Source of the DNA: Pseudomonadales bacterium
GTDB taxonomy: Bacteria; Pseudomonadota; Gammaproteobacteria; Pseudomonadales; Ketobacteraceae
DNA: 63,253 bases
Assembly: GCA_002701845.1 (NCBI GenBank)
Contig: NZXG01000001.1
Span: forward strand, 1 to 63,253
Direction: 5' to 3'
The translations under genes and the position numbers were made by a program. The notes beneath the pieces are model-generated. The model saw only the letters and a list, made by a program, of their open reading frames with translations. It made no database searches and had not been told where the DNA came from. Shown piece by piece: positions 35,766 through 43,941 of the stretch (position 1 is its first letter; each line of letters starts with the position of its first letter).

Positions 35766-36548
35766 TTAGCCGAAAATCACCATATTCTGCCGGCTCAGGG
35801 CTATGGGCTTGCTGTCCGGGCTCCAGAGCATGATCGACTGGTGGGTATAGCCTTCTTCCGCCGCCATCAGCTCCGCGTCCAGCCGCCAGTGTTGCAGGCT
35901 CAGGCCACGGTACTCATGACTGAGAAACTCCAGCATCCAGGTGACCGAGCTGCCCATGGCGGGGTTGCGCAGATGACTCAGTGCCACCGGGGGAATGTAA
36001 TCCGCCAGGGCCACCACGTGATATTCGGTGCAGTACTTTTCCCCCGGCATGGACAGCTCCAGTACATTGGCCAGACTGTCATCCCCCATAAAGGGCAGTT
36101 TGCCCACCAGCCAGCGGGCATCGAAGTGGCGGGTAAAGCGCGGCGCCTTGGGGGAGTCGGGCATCACCAGGGCCTTGCCATGGCCCACCGCCGGCTGTAG
36201 CGGAGCAATTTCCACCTGCGACTGACGGGCCACCCCGAACACACCGGTCACCAGTGCCACCAGGTTGCCTTCATCGTCCTGCAGTCGGGCTTCCAGGTGG
36301 CTGACATTTTTACCCTCCCGCAGCAGGCTGGCGCGGGCGGTCACTCGCGAGCTGCGCGCCGGTTGCACAAAGGTTGTCTGCAGGGAGCGCAGCGGCGTTT
36401 TGGGGATCAAAGAGCGCATGGCATGCAGGCACACCACGGTCTGCAGGCCGCCGAACATGGCCCGGCCCTGCAGCCAGTCCTGGGGGTCTTCCAGTACGCT
36501 GATACCGGGCTCGCCGGTCAGACTTTTGAGCAGTTCACTGAATTGCAT
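35766..36548 (-). CDS. acyl-CoA thioesterase family protein (TesB-like double hot-dog)
   Basis: 260 residues with two hot-dog halves (about 5-115 and 145-258). RAMFGGLQTVVCLHAMRSL at the N-terminal side and LRSLQTTFVQPAR fit the TesB/4HBT_3 group; the C-terminal half has GSSVTWMLEFLSH and YTHQSIMLWSPDSKPIALSRQNM. Probably hydrolyses acyl-CoA. Weak Shine-Dalgarno upstream (GGAGAT). It ends at the bidirectional terminator shared with pntB. Confidence 0.82.
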   Translation of the reverse strand: MQFSELLKSLTGEPGISVLEDPQDWLQGRAMFGGLQTVVCLHAMRSLIPKTPLRSLQTTFVQPARSSRVTARASLLREGKNVSHLEARLQDDEGNLVALVTGVFGVARQSQVEIAPLQPAVGHGKALVMPDSPKAPRFTRHFDARWLVGKLPFMGDDSLANVLELSMPGEKYCTEYHVVALADYIPPVALSHLRNPAMGSSVTWMLEFLSHEYRGLSLQHWRLDAELMAAEEGYTHQSIMLWSPDSKPIALSRQNMVIFG

Positions 36549-36634
36549 GGTGATCTCCGCACTTCTTCAGGCAAATCACAATGTTATTGGGCTTTCGCCG
36601 GGGGTCAACCGGTTTTGGCTGTTAGTGAGCTTTG

Positions 36635-37948
36635 TTACTGATTGGCAGCGCCGTGGGTTTGTTTCAGTTTCGCCAGTTTGCGATACAGGGTGCGTTCGCT
36701 GATGCCCAGGCGTTGGGCCAGGGCCGCCGGAGTGCCCTGATGGATCGATTGGGCATGCTGCAAATACTGCAATTCCAGTTCCGCCAGACTCTGAATTTCC
36801 TCGGCGAAATGGCTGCGTTGGTGTGGGGACACCAGGTCGGTGATTTCCGCGGGCAGATGTTTGGTCTGAATCACATGATCATCCGCCAGCAGCGAGGCCC
36901 GGATCAGAATATTGCGCAGTTCGCGGATATTGCCGGGAAAGCGATAACGGGCAAGCTGCCGCAGAGCCGCCTGACTTACGTAAGTGTGGGCCGGCACTGG
37001 GGGCTTGGCCAGCAGGGCCTCACAGAGTACCGGCAGGTCCTCTTTGCGTTGCCTCAGTGGCGGCAGGTGGATGGGGAAGGTGGCCAGGCGGTAATACAGA
37101 TCTTCGCGGAAGGTACCCGCCGCCACCATGTCCTTGAGGTTTTTGTGGCTGGCGCAGATGAGCCGGAAGTCCGTGCGCTCCATTTCGGTGGCGCCCACCG
37201 GCCGGAACGAGCCGGTTTCCAGCAGTCGCAGTAACTTCACCTGCAGGCTCAGGGGAATGTCCCCCACTTCATCCAGAAACAGGGTGCCGCCGCTGGCGGC
37301 CGCCGCCAGCCCCTCGTGATCACTGCGGGCGCCGGTGAAGGCCCCCTTGCGGTAACCAAACAGCTCGCTCTCGAACAGGTTTTCATTCATGCCGCTGCAT
37401 TCCAGTACCACAAACTTACCCAGCCGGTGCTCGCTGGCATCGTGAATGGCCTTGGCAATCAGCTCTTTGCCAGTGCCGGATTCTCCCTCCAGCAGCACGC
37501 TGACATTGGTGGGGGCCACCCGGTGTACGCTTTCCATCAGCGCTTGAAACGCCGGCGATTCCCCCACCAGGGCCTTTTCCCCCGCCAGGGGGCTGGCGGA
37601 TTCGGACTCATTGATGATCTCGATGTAGCCCAGGTATCCGCCCCGGCCATCCGGTACCGGAGTCACTTCCACGCTGCAGTACTGGCGATGATCCTGCTGC
37701 TGGTGAATGTGCAGGCAGCGGGCCGGGCGACCGGAACTTTGCGCCTGCTGCAGGGGGCAGGATTCGCCATGGGTGTGGCAGGGGCTGTCGTACTGATGGG
37801 AGATCTGAAAACAGCGGCTGTTGGCGCCGGGGGTCCCATAGCGGGCCTCATAGGCTGGGTTGCTGGCCAGAATCCGATAAGCCTTGTCGATAAAAATCGC
37901 CGGCTGATGGAACAGGGAAACCAGGGTTTCCGGCTGTAGCTGCAACAT
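36635..37948 (-). CDS. sigma-54-dependent activator with Cys/His-rich PAS sensor
   Basis: Start at ATG 37948 gives 437 residues; the longer open frame upstream reads through the regulatory region. The N-terminal PAS-like domain (about 10-130) carries the cluster CFQISHQYDSPCHTHGESCP plus RCLHIHQQQ, suggesting a bound metal, Fe-S cluster or redox switch. The AAA+ domain has Walker A GESGTGKE, the sigma-54 contact loop GAFTGA, Walker B GGTLFLDEVGDI and arginine finger region FREDLYYRL. A Fis-type HTH ends the protein (ALAQRLGISERTLYRKLAKL). There is no receiver domain, so it senses directly. It is divergent from cydPABX, which has a -24/-12 promoter, so cytochrome bd is the likely target. Confidence 0.92.
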   Translation of the reverse strand: MLQLQPETLVSLFHQPAIFIDKAYRILASNPAYEARYGTPGANSRCFQISHQYDSPCHTHGESCPLQQAQSSGRPARCLHIHQQQDHRQYCSVEVTPVPDGRGGYLGYIEIINESESASPLAGEKALVGESPAFQALMESVHRVAPTNVSVLLEGESGTGKELIAKAIHDASEHRLGKFVVLECSGMNENLFESELFGYRKGAFTGARSDHEGLAAAASGGTLFLDEVGDIPLSLQVKLLRLLETGSFRPVGATEMERTDFRLICASHKNLKDMVAAGTFREDLYYRLATFPIHLPPLRQRKEDLPVLCEALLAKPPVPAHTYVSQAALRQLARYRFPGNIRELRNILIRASLLADDHVIQTKHLPAEITDLVSPHQRSHFAEEIQSLAELELQYLQHAQSIHQGTPAALAQRLGISERTLYRKLAKLKQTHGAANQ

Positions 37949-37962
37949 GATAGTTTGCCATT

Positions 37963-38006
37963 TTTGACATCGCTCGTCTGTCAAATATGACAAAGGGCGG
38001 TGACAG
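37963..38006. promoter_or_regulatory. dyad-rich upstream activator site
   Basis: TTTGACA (37963-37969) and TGTCAAA (37979-37985) form a perfect 7-base dyad with a 9-base spacer. It interlocks with TGTCA-AATA-TGACA (37979-37992), and another TGACA lies at 38001-38005. The cluster is centred about 125 bases before the predicted cyd transcription start and directly upstream of the activator gene, so it could serve both activation and autoregulation. An AT-rich stretch (38030-38072) separates it from the promoter. Confidence 0.6.
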
Positions 38007-38086
38007 ATGCAAGCATGGCCTCGGGAAGGAAAAATAAAATATATTAAAAACAATAGTTTAAATAATATTTTCTGACGGGGTTCTGC

Positions 38087-38102
38087 TGGCACAAGCAATG
38101 CT
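38087..38102 (+). promoter_or_regulatory. sigma-54 (-24/-12) promoter of cydPABX
   Basis: TGGCAC-AAGCA-ATGCT keeps GG (38088-38089) and GC (38100-38101) with exactly 10 bases between them, matching TGGCAC-N5-TTGCW except for one T. Transcription start would be near 38112, 40 bases before the first gene. Confidence 0.75.
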
Positions 38103-38151
38103 TCATAGTGCATGTAGACTGTTGTTTCTGTCATTATCCCAAGGAGAGGCC

Positions 38152-38331
38152 ATGCCCCAACGGACTCTTTCGCTGCGCAAACATATCTTCTGGATCTTGC
38201 TGGTGAAGCTGGTGCTGATTATTGGCCTGCGGCTGACATTCTTCCCCTCCCTGGAACAGCAGCACCAGCCTGCCGACTTGTATTCTGATTCGCCCGCGGA
38301 GCCCTCTTCGCTAAGGAGTACCCATGATTGA
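38152..38331 (+). CDS. cydP: small membrane protein CydP-like, first gene of cyd operon
   Basis: 59 residues from ATG 38152, with AAGGAG 5 bases upstream. It has a basic N-terminus (MPQRTLSLRKHIFW), one membrane helix (about 12-30) and a polar tail. It overlaps cydA by 8 bases. Position and size match the putative cytochrome oxidase small subunit CydP seen before cydA in other gammaproteobacteria; its sequence is too short for certainty. Confidence 0.7.
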   Translation: MPQRTLSLRKHIFWILLVKLVLIIGLRLTFFPSLEQQHQPADLYSDSPAEPSSLRSTHD

Positions 38332-39880
38332 CGCATCGGCCGTGGAAGTGGCGCGGCTGCAATTTGCACTGACCGCGCTGTTTCATTTTATTTTCGTGCC
38401 GCTGACGCTGGGCCTGTCGTTTTTGCTGGCCATTATGGAATCCGTCTACGTATTGACCCAGAAGCCGGTGTACAAGGACATGACCCGGTTTTGGGGCAAG
38501 CTGTTCGGTATTAATTTCGCGCTGGGGGTCACCACGGGTCTGACCCTGGAATTTCAGTTCGGCACCAACTGGGCTTACTACTCCCATTATGTGGGGGATA
38601 TTTTCGGAGTGCCCCTGGCTATCGAAGGTTTGATGGCGTTTTTTCTGGAAAGCACTTTGATCGGTCTGTTCTTTTTCGGCTGGGATCGCCTCAGTCAGCG
38701 CCAGCATTTGGCGGTAACCTGGCTGGTGGCCCTGGGCTCCAATCTCTCGGCCTTGTGGATTCTGATTGCCAACGGCTGGATGCAAAATCCGGTGGGCGCG
38801 GAATTCAATTACGAAACCATGCGCATGGAAATGACGTCCCTGGCCGAGGTGTTCTTCAATCCCGTGGCCCAGGTGAAATTCGTACATACGGTGGCGGCGG
38901 GGTATGTCACCGGAGCCATGTTCGTGTTGGGTATTTCCAGCTGGTATTTATTGAAGGGTCGGGACATCCCCTTTGCCCGCCGTTCTTTTGCCATTGCCGC
39001 CAGCTTTGGTACCGCATCCATTCTGTCGGTGATCGTGTTGGGCGACGAGTCCGGCTATGAATTGGGTGACGTGCAGAAGGTGAAACTGGCCGCGATTGAG
39101 GCGGAGTGGGAAACACACGAACCGCCGGCGGCGTTCACGGTCATCGGCTGGCCTGATGATGAGGCGGAAACCACGCACTTTGCGGTGCGTATTCCCTGGG
39201 CCTTGGGGCTGATTGCCACCCGCAGTCTGGATGAGCCCGTTTTGGGCATTGCAGAGCTGAAGTCACTGCATGAGCAGCGGATTCGCAATGGTATGGTCGC
39301 CTATGAACGGCTGCAGATCTTGCGGGAGGAGGGGGCCACCCCGGCCAACAAGGCGGCTTTTGAAGAAGTAAGAGAGGACCTGGGTTATGGATTGCTGCTG
39401 AAGCAGGATGTGCCCAATGTGGTGGATGCCACCGAGGCGGATATCCAGGCGGCGGTGGAGCGTTCCATTCCCAAAGTCTGGCCCCTGTTCTTCAGTTTTC
39501 GGGTAATGGTGGGTGCCGGCTTCTTTATGCTGCTGGTATTTTTGCTGGCCTTTTATCAGTCCACCCGCCACCGCAGCGCGGAACGGCGCTGGGTATTATG
39601 GCTGGCGGTATTCTCCATTCCCTTGCCCTGGATTGCGGCGGAGTGCGGCTGGATTGTGTCGGAATACGGCCGTCAGCCCTGGTCCATCGGTGAGATACTT
39701 CCCACTCATCTGTCGGCGTCGGACCTGGCGGCCGGGGATGTGTGGAGCAGTCTGATAGCGATTGTGCTGTTTTATCTGGCGCTGTTTGTGGTGGAGATGT
39801 TTCTGATGATTTATTTCGTGCGCAAGGGGCCCAGCAGCCTGGGCACCGGCCGTTACCACTTTGAGGGAGAGGCTCAATGA
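38324..39880 (+). CDS. cydA: cytochrome bd ubiquinol oxidase subunit I
   Basis: 518 residues, holding the three hemes and the quinol site of the high-affinity oxygen reductase. RLQFALTALFHFIFVPLTLG places the high-spin heme ligand at His21. The b558 ligands are His in VKFVHTVAAGY (near 186) and Met in FSFRVMVGAGFF (near 390). The long Q-loop (about 255-385) marks the E. coli-like L type. GRQPWSIGEILPT is conserved. It overlaps cydB by 4 bases (ATGA). Cytochrome bd tolerates sulfide and low oxygen, which fits the presence of SQR in this window. Confidence 0.97.
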   Translation: MIDASAVEVARLQFALTALFHFIFVPLTLGLSFLLAIMESVYVLTQKPVYKDMTRFWGKLFGINFALGVTTGLTLEFQFGTNWAYYSHYVGDIFGVPLAIEGLMAFFLESTLIGLFFFGWDRLSQRQHLAVTWLVALGSNLSALWILIANGWMQNPVGAEFNYETMRMEMTSLAEVFFNPVAQVKFVHTVAAGYVTGAMFVLGISSWYLLKGRDIPFARRSFAIAASFGTASILSVIVLGDESGYELGDVQKVKLAAIEAEWETHEPPAAFTVIGWPDDEAETTHFAVRIPWALGLIATRSLDEPVLGIAELKSLHEQRIRNGMVAYERLQILREEGATPANKAAFEEVREDLGYGLLLKQDVPNVVDATEADIQAAVERSIPKVWPLFFSFRVMVGAGFFMLLVFLLAFYQSTRHRSAERRWVLWLAVFSIPLPWIAAECGWIVSEYGRQPWSIGEILPTHLSASDLAAGDVWSSLIAIVLFYLALFVVEMFLMIYFVRKGPSSLGTGRYHFEGEAQ

Positions 39881-41019
39881 TCGCCGATTATGAAACCCTG
39901 AAACTGATCTGGTGGGGACTGGTGGGTGTGTTGCTGATCGGTTTCGCCCTCACCGATGGCTTTGATATGGGAGTGGGGGTGTTGCTGCCGTTTCTGGGCA
40001 AGAACGACGACCAGCGCCGGGTGATTATCAACACCGTGGGTCCGCATTGGGAAGGTAATCAGGTCTGGTTTGTCACCGCCGGTGGCGCGCTGTTTGCCGC
40101 CTGGCCCCTGGTGTACGCCAGTGCATTTTCCGGCATGTACGCGGCGATGATCATCACCCTGATGGCGTTGTTCCTGCGCCCGGTGGGTTTTGACTACCGC
40201 TCCAAGCAGGAATCAGCCCGCTGGCGTATGGGCTGGGACTGGGCGTTGTTTACCGGTTCCCTGATTCCGCCGCTTATTTTTGGAGTGGCCTTTGGCAATC
40301 TGTTTCTGGGCCTGCCGTTTCATTTCGATGAGTTGATGCGCCCCCAATACGAAGGCAATCTGTTCGGGCTGCTGACCCTGTTCCCGCTACTGGCCGGTCT
40401 GCTGAGCCTTTCCATGCTGGTGATGCACGGCGGTGTCTGGCTGGGGTTGAAGTCCGATGGCGTGGTGCGGCGGCGGGCAAATCGTGCGGCGTTTCACGCG
40501 GCGGTGATCACCGCGCTGGTATTCGGTGTCTGCGGCATTTGGGTGGCCACGGGGATGAATGGACTGACCATTGTGTCACAGCCGGATATCAACGGCGCCA
40601 TCAATCCTCTGGGTAAGCAGGTGGCGGTGGCGCCGGCGGGCTGGCTGGCCAATTATCAGCACTGGCCGTTGTTAATGCTGTTTCCCGCCCTGGGGCTGAC
40701 CATGCCATTCATGACTGCGTTCTTTTCACTGCGGCAGCGGGAGGGTCTGGCCTTTCTAACCAGCTGCCTGACGATTAGCGGTATCATCGCCACCGCCGGT
40801 GTGTCCCTGTTTCCCTTTGTCATGCCTTCCAGTGTGGAGCCCAGCCACAGCCTTACGCTATGGGATGCCACCTCCAGCGCACTGACCCTGAACGTAATGC
40901 TGATGGTGGCCTGCGTGTTTGTGCCCACGGTACTGGCATACACCTTCTGGAGTTACTACAAGATGTGGGGCCGCATGGATGAACAACAGATTCGCAGTGG
41001 CGGGCATTCGCTGTACTGA
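39877..41019 (+). CDS. cydB: cytochrome bd ubiquinol oxidase subunit II
   Basis: 380 residues with eight to nine membrane helices. It begins MIADYETLKLIWWGLVGVLLIGFALTDGFDMGVGVLLPFLG and contains the WEGNQVWFVTAGGALFAAWP segment and FLRPVGFDYRSK, both hallmarks of CydB. Translationally coupled to cydA. A 65-base gap with AAGAGAAA leads to cydX. Confidence 0.97.
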   Translation: MIADYETLKLIWWGLVGVLLIGFALTDGFDMGVGVLLPFLGKNDDQRRVIINTVGPHWEGNQVWFVTAGGALFAAWPLVYASAFSGMYAAMIITLMALFLRPVGFDYRSKQESARWRMGWDWALFTGSLIPPLIFGVAFGNLFLGLPFHFDELMRPQYEGNLFGLLTLFPLLAGLLSLSMLVMHGGVWLGLKSDGVVRRRANRAAFHAAVITALVFGVCGIWVATGMNGLTIVSQPDINGAINPLGKQVAVAPAGWLANYQHWPLLMLFPALGLTMPFMTAFFSLRQREGLAFLTSCLTISGIIATAGVSLFPFVMPSSVEPSHSLTLWDATSSALTLNVMLMVACVFVPTVLAYTFWSYYKMWGRMDEQQIRSGGHSLY

Positions 41020-41084
41020 GCTGAATTGAACCACTGGAAATGAATCAACTGACATTAAAGAACTGAAAGTAAGAGAAACGCAAT

Positions 41085-41195
41085 ATGTGGTATTTTACCT
41101 GGATTCTGGGCGTATTACTGGCCTGCGCCTTTGGCATCATCAACGTGATGTGGCTGGAGGTAAACGAGGATCTGGACCGGCCGGATCCGGATTAG
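41085..41195 (+). CDS. cydX: cytochrome bd small subunit CydX
   Basis: 36 residues, MWYFTWILGVLLACAFGIIN then VMWLEVNEDLD. The N-terminal MWYFxWILGxLLAC signature equals E. coli CydX. One membrane helix; required for stability of the oxidase. Preceded by AAGAGAAACG. Its stop overlaps the stop of the convergent esterase gene by 4 bases. Confidence 0.94.
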   Translation: MWYFTWILGVLLACAFGIINVMWLEVNEDLDRPDPD

Positions 41196-42253
41196 CCGGG
41201 CCGGGCCTGGTCCAGTAAAGTGCCCAGGGCCTGGGCCATGTCGCTCACCGCGTCCCGCGCCGACTGCGCGATCAGGATATTGGCAAAGCCGTGAACCATG
41301 CCCGGGAATTCCAACTGCCGCACGGCCACCCCGGCCTGCTGCAGTTTGTGGGCGTAATCCCGGCCCTCGTCCCGCAGCGGATCAAACCCGGCGGTGACCA
41401 CGATGGCCGGCGGCGAGTCCTGCAGGTCCTCCGCATACAGCGGTGAAATATCCGGATGGGTGTCGTCCTGATCCGGCGGAATATAACATTCCCGATAGAC
41501 CTGAATGCCCTCGTTCGTCAGCAGAAAACCATCGGCAAACAGTTGCCGGGAGCCGGCTTTACGGGGGCTGTCGGCGGAAGGGTAGATTAACAACTGCGCA
41601 TCCGCCTTGCGCAGTTCACCGTGACTCAGATGGCGGGCCAACACCGTGGCCAGTTTGCCGCCGGCACTGTCGCCGGCCAGGGCAATGGCGGGATCGGACA
41701 GGCCCAACTCCCGCAGGCGGCCGATAATATCGGCGTAGGCCCGGCTCACATCATTGACCGCCGTCGGCCAGGGATTTTCCGGTGCTTTCTGATATTCCAC
41801 CGATAGCAAACGGGCGCGACTGCCCGCGGCAAGTCGACGGCACAGAGTATCATGGGTGTCCAGATTGCCATGCACCCAGCCACCGCCATGGAAAAACACC
41901 ACCAGGCGATCATCCGCGTGGGCGGGCTCATACAGTCGCGCCGGTAAATACGGAGGTGATTGGCACAGAAACAACTCCCGGGTTTGCATGGGCAGTGGCT
42001 CGCCCTCCACCAGGCGCACGCTGGCATTGAAGGCGTCGCGGCTGGCCCGCAGGGTGGCCGGGTCCCGTGACGGGCGCAGGGGTTTTTCCAGCCGTGACAG
42101 CTTCACCAACAGCTGCATGTCCAGATCCAGTTCCAGTCCGTCCCGGCGGATGGGGGCCCCCACCAGTTTGCGCTTAACCGCGGCGGGCAGCCGCAACAGG
42201 GTACGCAGGGTGGTGGCTCGGGCGGTCGCAAGCAGGTTCATGATGGCAGTCAA
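41192..42253 (-). CDS. alpha/beta hydrolase, hormone-sensitive-lipase family
   Basis: 353 residues. Oxyanion motif HGGGWVHG (near 120), nucleophile GDSAGG (Ser near 195), and C-terminal Asp and His in VVTAGFDPLRDEG and EFPGMVHGFAN form the catalytic triad. HSL-family members hydrolyse short- to medium-chain esters. It overlaps the wax-ester synthase gene by 4 bases, so one enzyme of the pair makes and the other may cleave storage lipid esters. The N-terminal 60 residues have no catalytic motif. Confidence 0.92.
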   Translation of the reverse strand: MTAIMNLLATARATTLRTLLRLPAAVKRKLVGAPIRRDGLELDLDMQLLVKLSRLEKPLRPSRDPATLRASRDAFNASVRLVEGEPLPMQTRELFLCQSPPYLPARLYEPAHADDRLVVFFHGGGWVHGNLDTHDTLCRRLAAGSRARLLSVEYQKAPENPWPTAVNDVSRAYADIIGRLRELGLSDPAIALAGDSAGGKLATVLARHLSHGELRKADAQLLIYPSADSPRKAGSRQLFADGFLLTNEGIQVYRECYIPPDQDDTHPDISPLYAEDLQDSPPAIVVTAGFDPLRDEGRDYAHKLQQAGVAVRQLEFPGMVHGFANILIAQSARDAVSDMAQALGTLLDQARPG

Positions 42254-43626
42254 CTCTTATGAATGTCCGCGGCCACCTCCAGTTCGTGAATCCCGTTTTC
42301 CACAAAATCCAACAATCGTTGCATGGAGGGCAGGGTGCGGCGGCAGGCGGTGAAGCCAAACTCCAGCTGCTCCTGATAGCTGAGCAACGTAATATTCAGT
42401 GCGATACGGTCCAGAGCGATGGACACCGGGTACATGCCTTCCAGACGGGCCCGGTTCCAGTACATGGTTTTTTTCGGGCCGGGCACATTGGAAATGATCA
42501 CATTGAACGGCTGCCAGTTGGGAATCAACCCGGTGAGCATATTGAACCCGGCGGGCGCCATGGTCAGAGCGGTGTAATTGAGGGTTTCCTCCGGGGTCAT
42601 GCTCTTATAGCGTTGTTTGGCTTCGTGCACCGAGCCCTGAATGGTTTCGATCCGCAGCGCCGGATCGGCGATGTGGGTCCCCAGATTTACCAGAATCATG
42701 GCAATCTGATTGCCGTTATCACTGTCGTCCCGGCGGATGGAAACCGGCACCATGGCAATCAGCGGCTTATCCGGCAAAGCATGCTGACTGATCAGATAAT
42801 CCCGCAAAGCACTGCCGCAAATGGCCAGCACTACATCGTTCATGGTCCCCCGAAAAGCCTTGGCCACCCGGCGGATGCGTTCCACGGAATAGGACTGGGC
42901 GGCGAAGCGGCGGGAGCCGGTAATGGGTTCGTTCAGCAGACAATTGGGGGCCTGAAAAATGGAAACATGATTGGCATCCTTGCGCGCCTGACGGAACAGT
43001 TTGGCCATCTCGCCGGCCACCTTGGGCACCGTGCCCAGTTGTTTACCCACCTCACCAAACACCGCGCCAAACCCGGTGACCAAGTCCTGGGGCTTGATCA
43101 CCTTATTGCCTTTTTTCTTCGGCGGCATGGCCCACACCGGCGGCCGATCCAGTTCCTCGGGATCGTAAGACAGGAACTTCATACAGGTTTTCATGGCAGC
43201 GATGCCGTCCATCATACTGTGATGCACCTTGGAATACACCGCAAAGCGCCGGCCGCGCACCCCTTCAATCAGATGGAACTCCCACAGCGGGCGCTCCCGG
43301 TCCATCAGATTACTGTGCTCCGCTGACACCCGCGCCAGCAGTTCCCGGATCCGGCCGGGTTTGGGCAGGGCCTCATGACGGAAATGGTGCTCCAGATCAA
43401 AGTGGTCGTCCTCTTCCCAATAGTACTGCGCCAGACGCCGGGTCAGACGCTGGCCGTAGCGGCCCTCCGGATGCTGATAGGCGCGCAGGGATTCCGCCAG
43501 TTCCGATACATATTTGGGGCCGGCACCTTCCGGGAATGAGAACAGCATCAGCCCCCCCACGTGCATGGGTTGCTGGCGCTTCTCGAGCCAGAGAAAAAGC
43601 TGATCGGCGGGGCTCAGTGGGGTCAT
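42250..43626 (-). CDS. wax ester synthase/diacylglycerol acyltransferase (WS/DGAT)
   Basis: 458 residues, bifunctional acyltransferase making wax esters or triacylglycerol from acyl-CoA. The active-site HHxxxDG motif appears as KVHHSMMDGIAAM (near 132-140). MTPLSPADQLFLWLEKRQQPMHVGG at the start, PLWEFHLIEG, and the C-terminal NVIISNVPGPKKTMYWNRA are characteristic. Such genes mark lipid-storing Alcanivorax, Marinobacter and Acinetobacter. No Shine-Dalgarno better than AAGGAAT is visible upstream. Confidence 0.95.
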   Translation of the reverse strand: MTPLSPADQLFLWLEKRQQPMHVGGLMLFSFPEGAGPKYVSELAESLRAYQHPEGRYGQRLTRRLAQYYWEEDDHFDLEHHFRHEALPKPGRIRELLARVSAEHSNLMDRERPLWEFHLIEGVRGRRFAVYSKVHHSMMDGIAAMKTCMKFLSYDPEELDRPPVWAMPPKKKGNKVIKPQDLVTGFGAVFGEVGKQLGTVPKVAGEMAKLFRQARKDANHVSIFQAPNCLLNEPITGSRRFAAQSYSVERIRRVAKAFRGTMNDVVLAICGSALRDYLISQHALPDKPLIAMVPVSIRRDDSDNGNQIAMILVNLGTHIADPALRIETIQGSVHEAKQRYKSMTPEETLNYTALTMAPAGFNMLTGLIPNWQPFNVIISNVPGPKKTMYWNRARLEGMYPVSIALDRIALNITLLSYQEQLEFGFTACRRTLPSMQRLLDFVENGIHELEVAADIHKS

Positions 43627-43941
43627 TCAGGGGTATTCCTTCTACTATTGAGTGTTGCGGGCTCAGGCCTGAAAGGCCGGAGCAGCACCGCCGGCAGCAA
43701 AAAATATTGGTGTAACCAGTCCTGCCGGGGCTCTGACCGCTGTCATGATAGGGTAATAGTCAAAGCCAAGTCTATTGTTGGGGCAGAGTGGCGGTGAGGC
43801 AATGGCTGACTCGCCGGTCGACCATTCCCCCTCAGACATATTTTGTAGTGAATTAGATGGCCACCAACCGCCACCCAGGTGCAGTGCGAGGCGAACCGGG
43901 CTAAACTTGTTCCATGTTTAGAAAGAGTATTCATTAAGCCG
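43627..43941. other. 315-base divergent control region with a dyad
   Basis: No coding region is visible. CTAAAC (43901-43906) and GTTTAG (43916-43921) form a 6-base dyad with a 9-base spacer, ending 20 bases before the acyltransferase ATG, so it may be an operator or a leader hairpin. Promoters for both divergent lipid genes should lie here, but no convincing -35/-10 pair stands out. Confidence 0.4.

Noticed and set aside
42259-43326. Open frame antisense to the wax-ester synthase
   Set aside because: Same reason; composition is that of a reverse-strand shadow.
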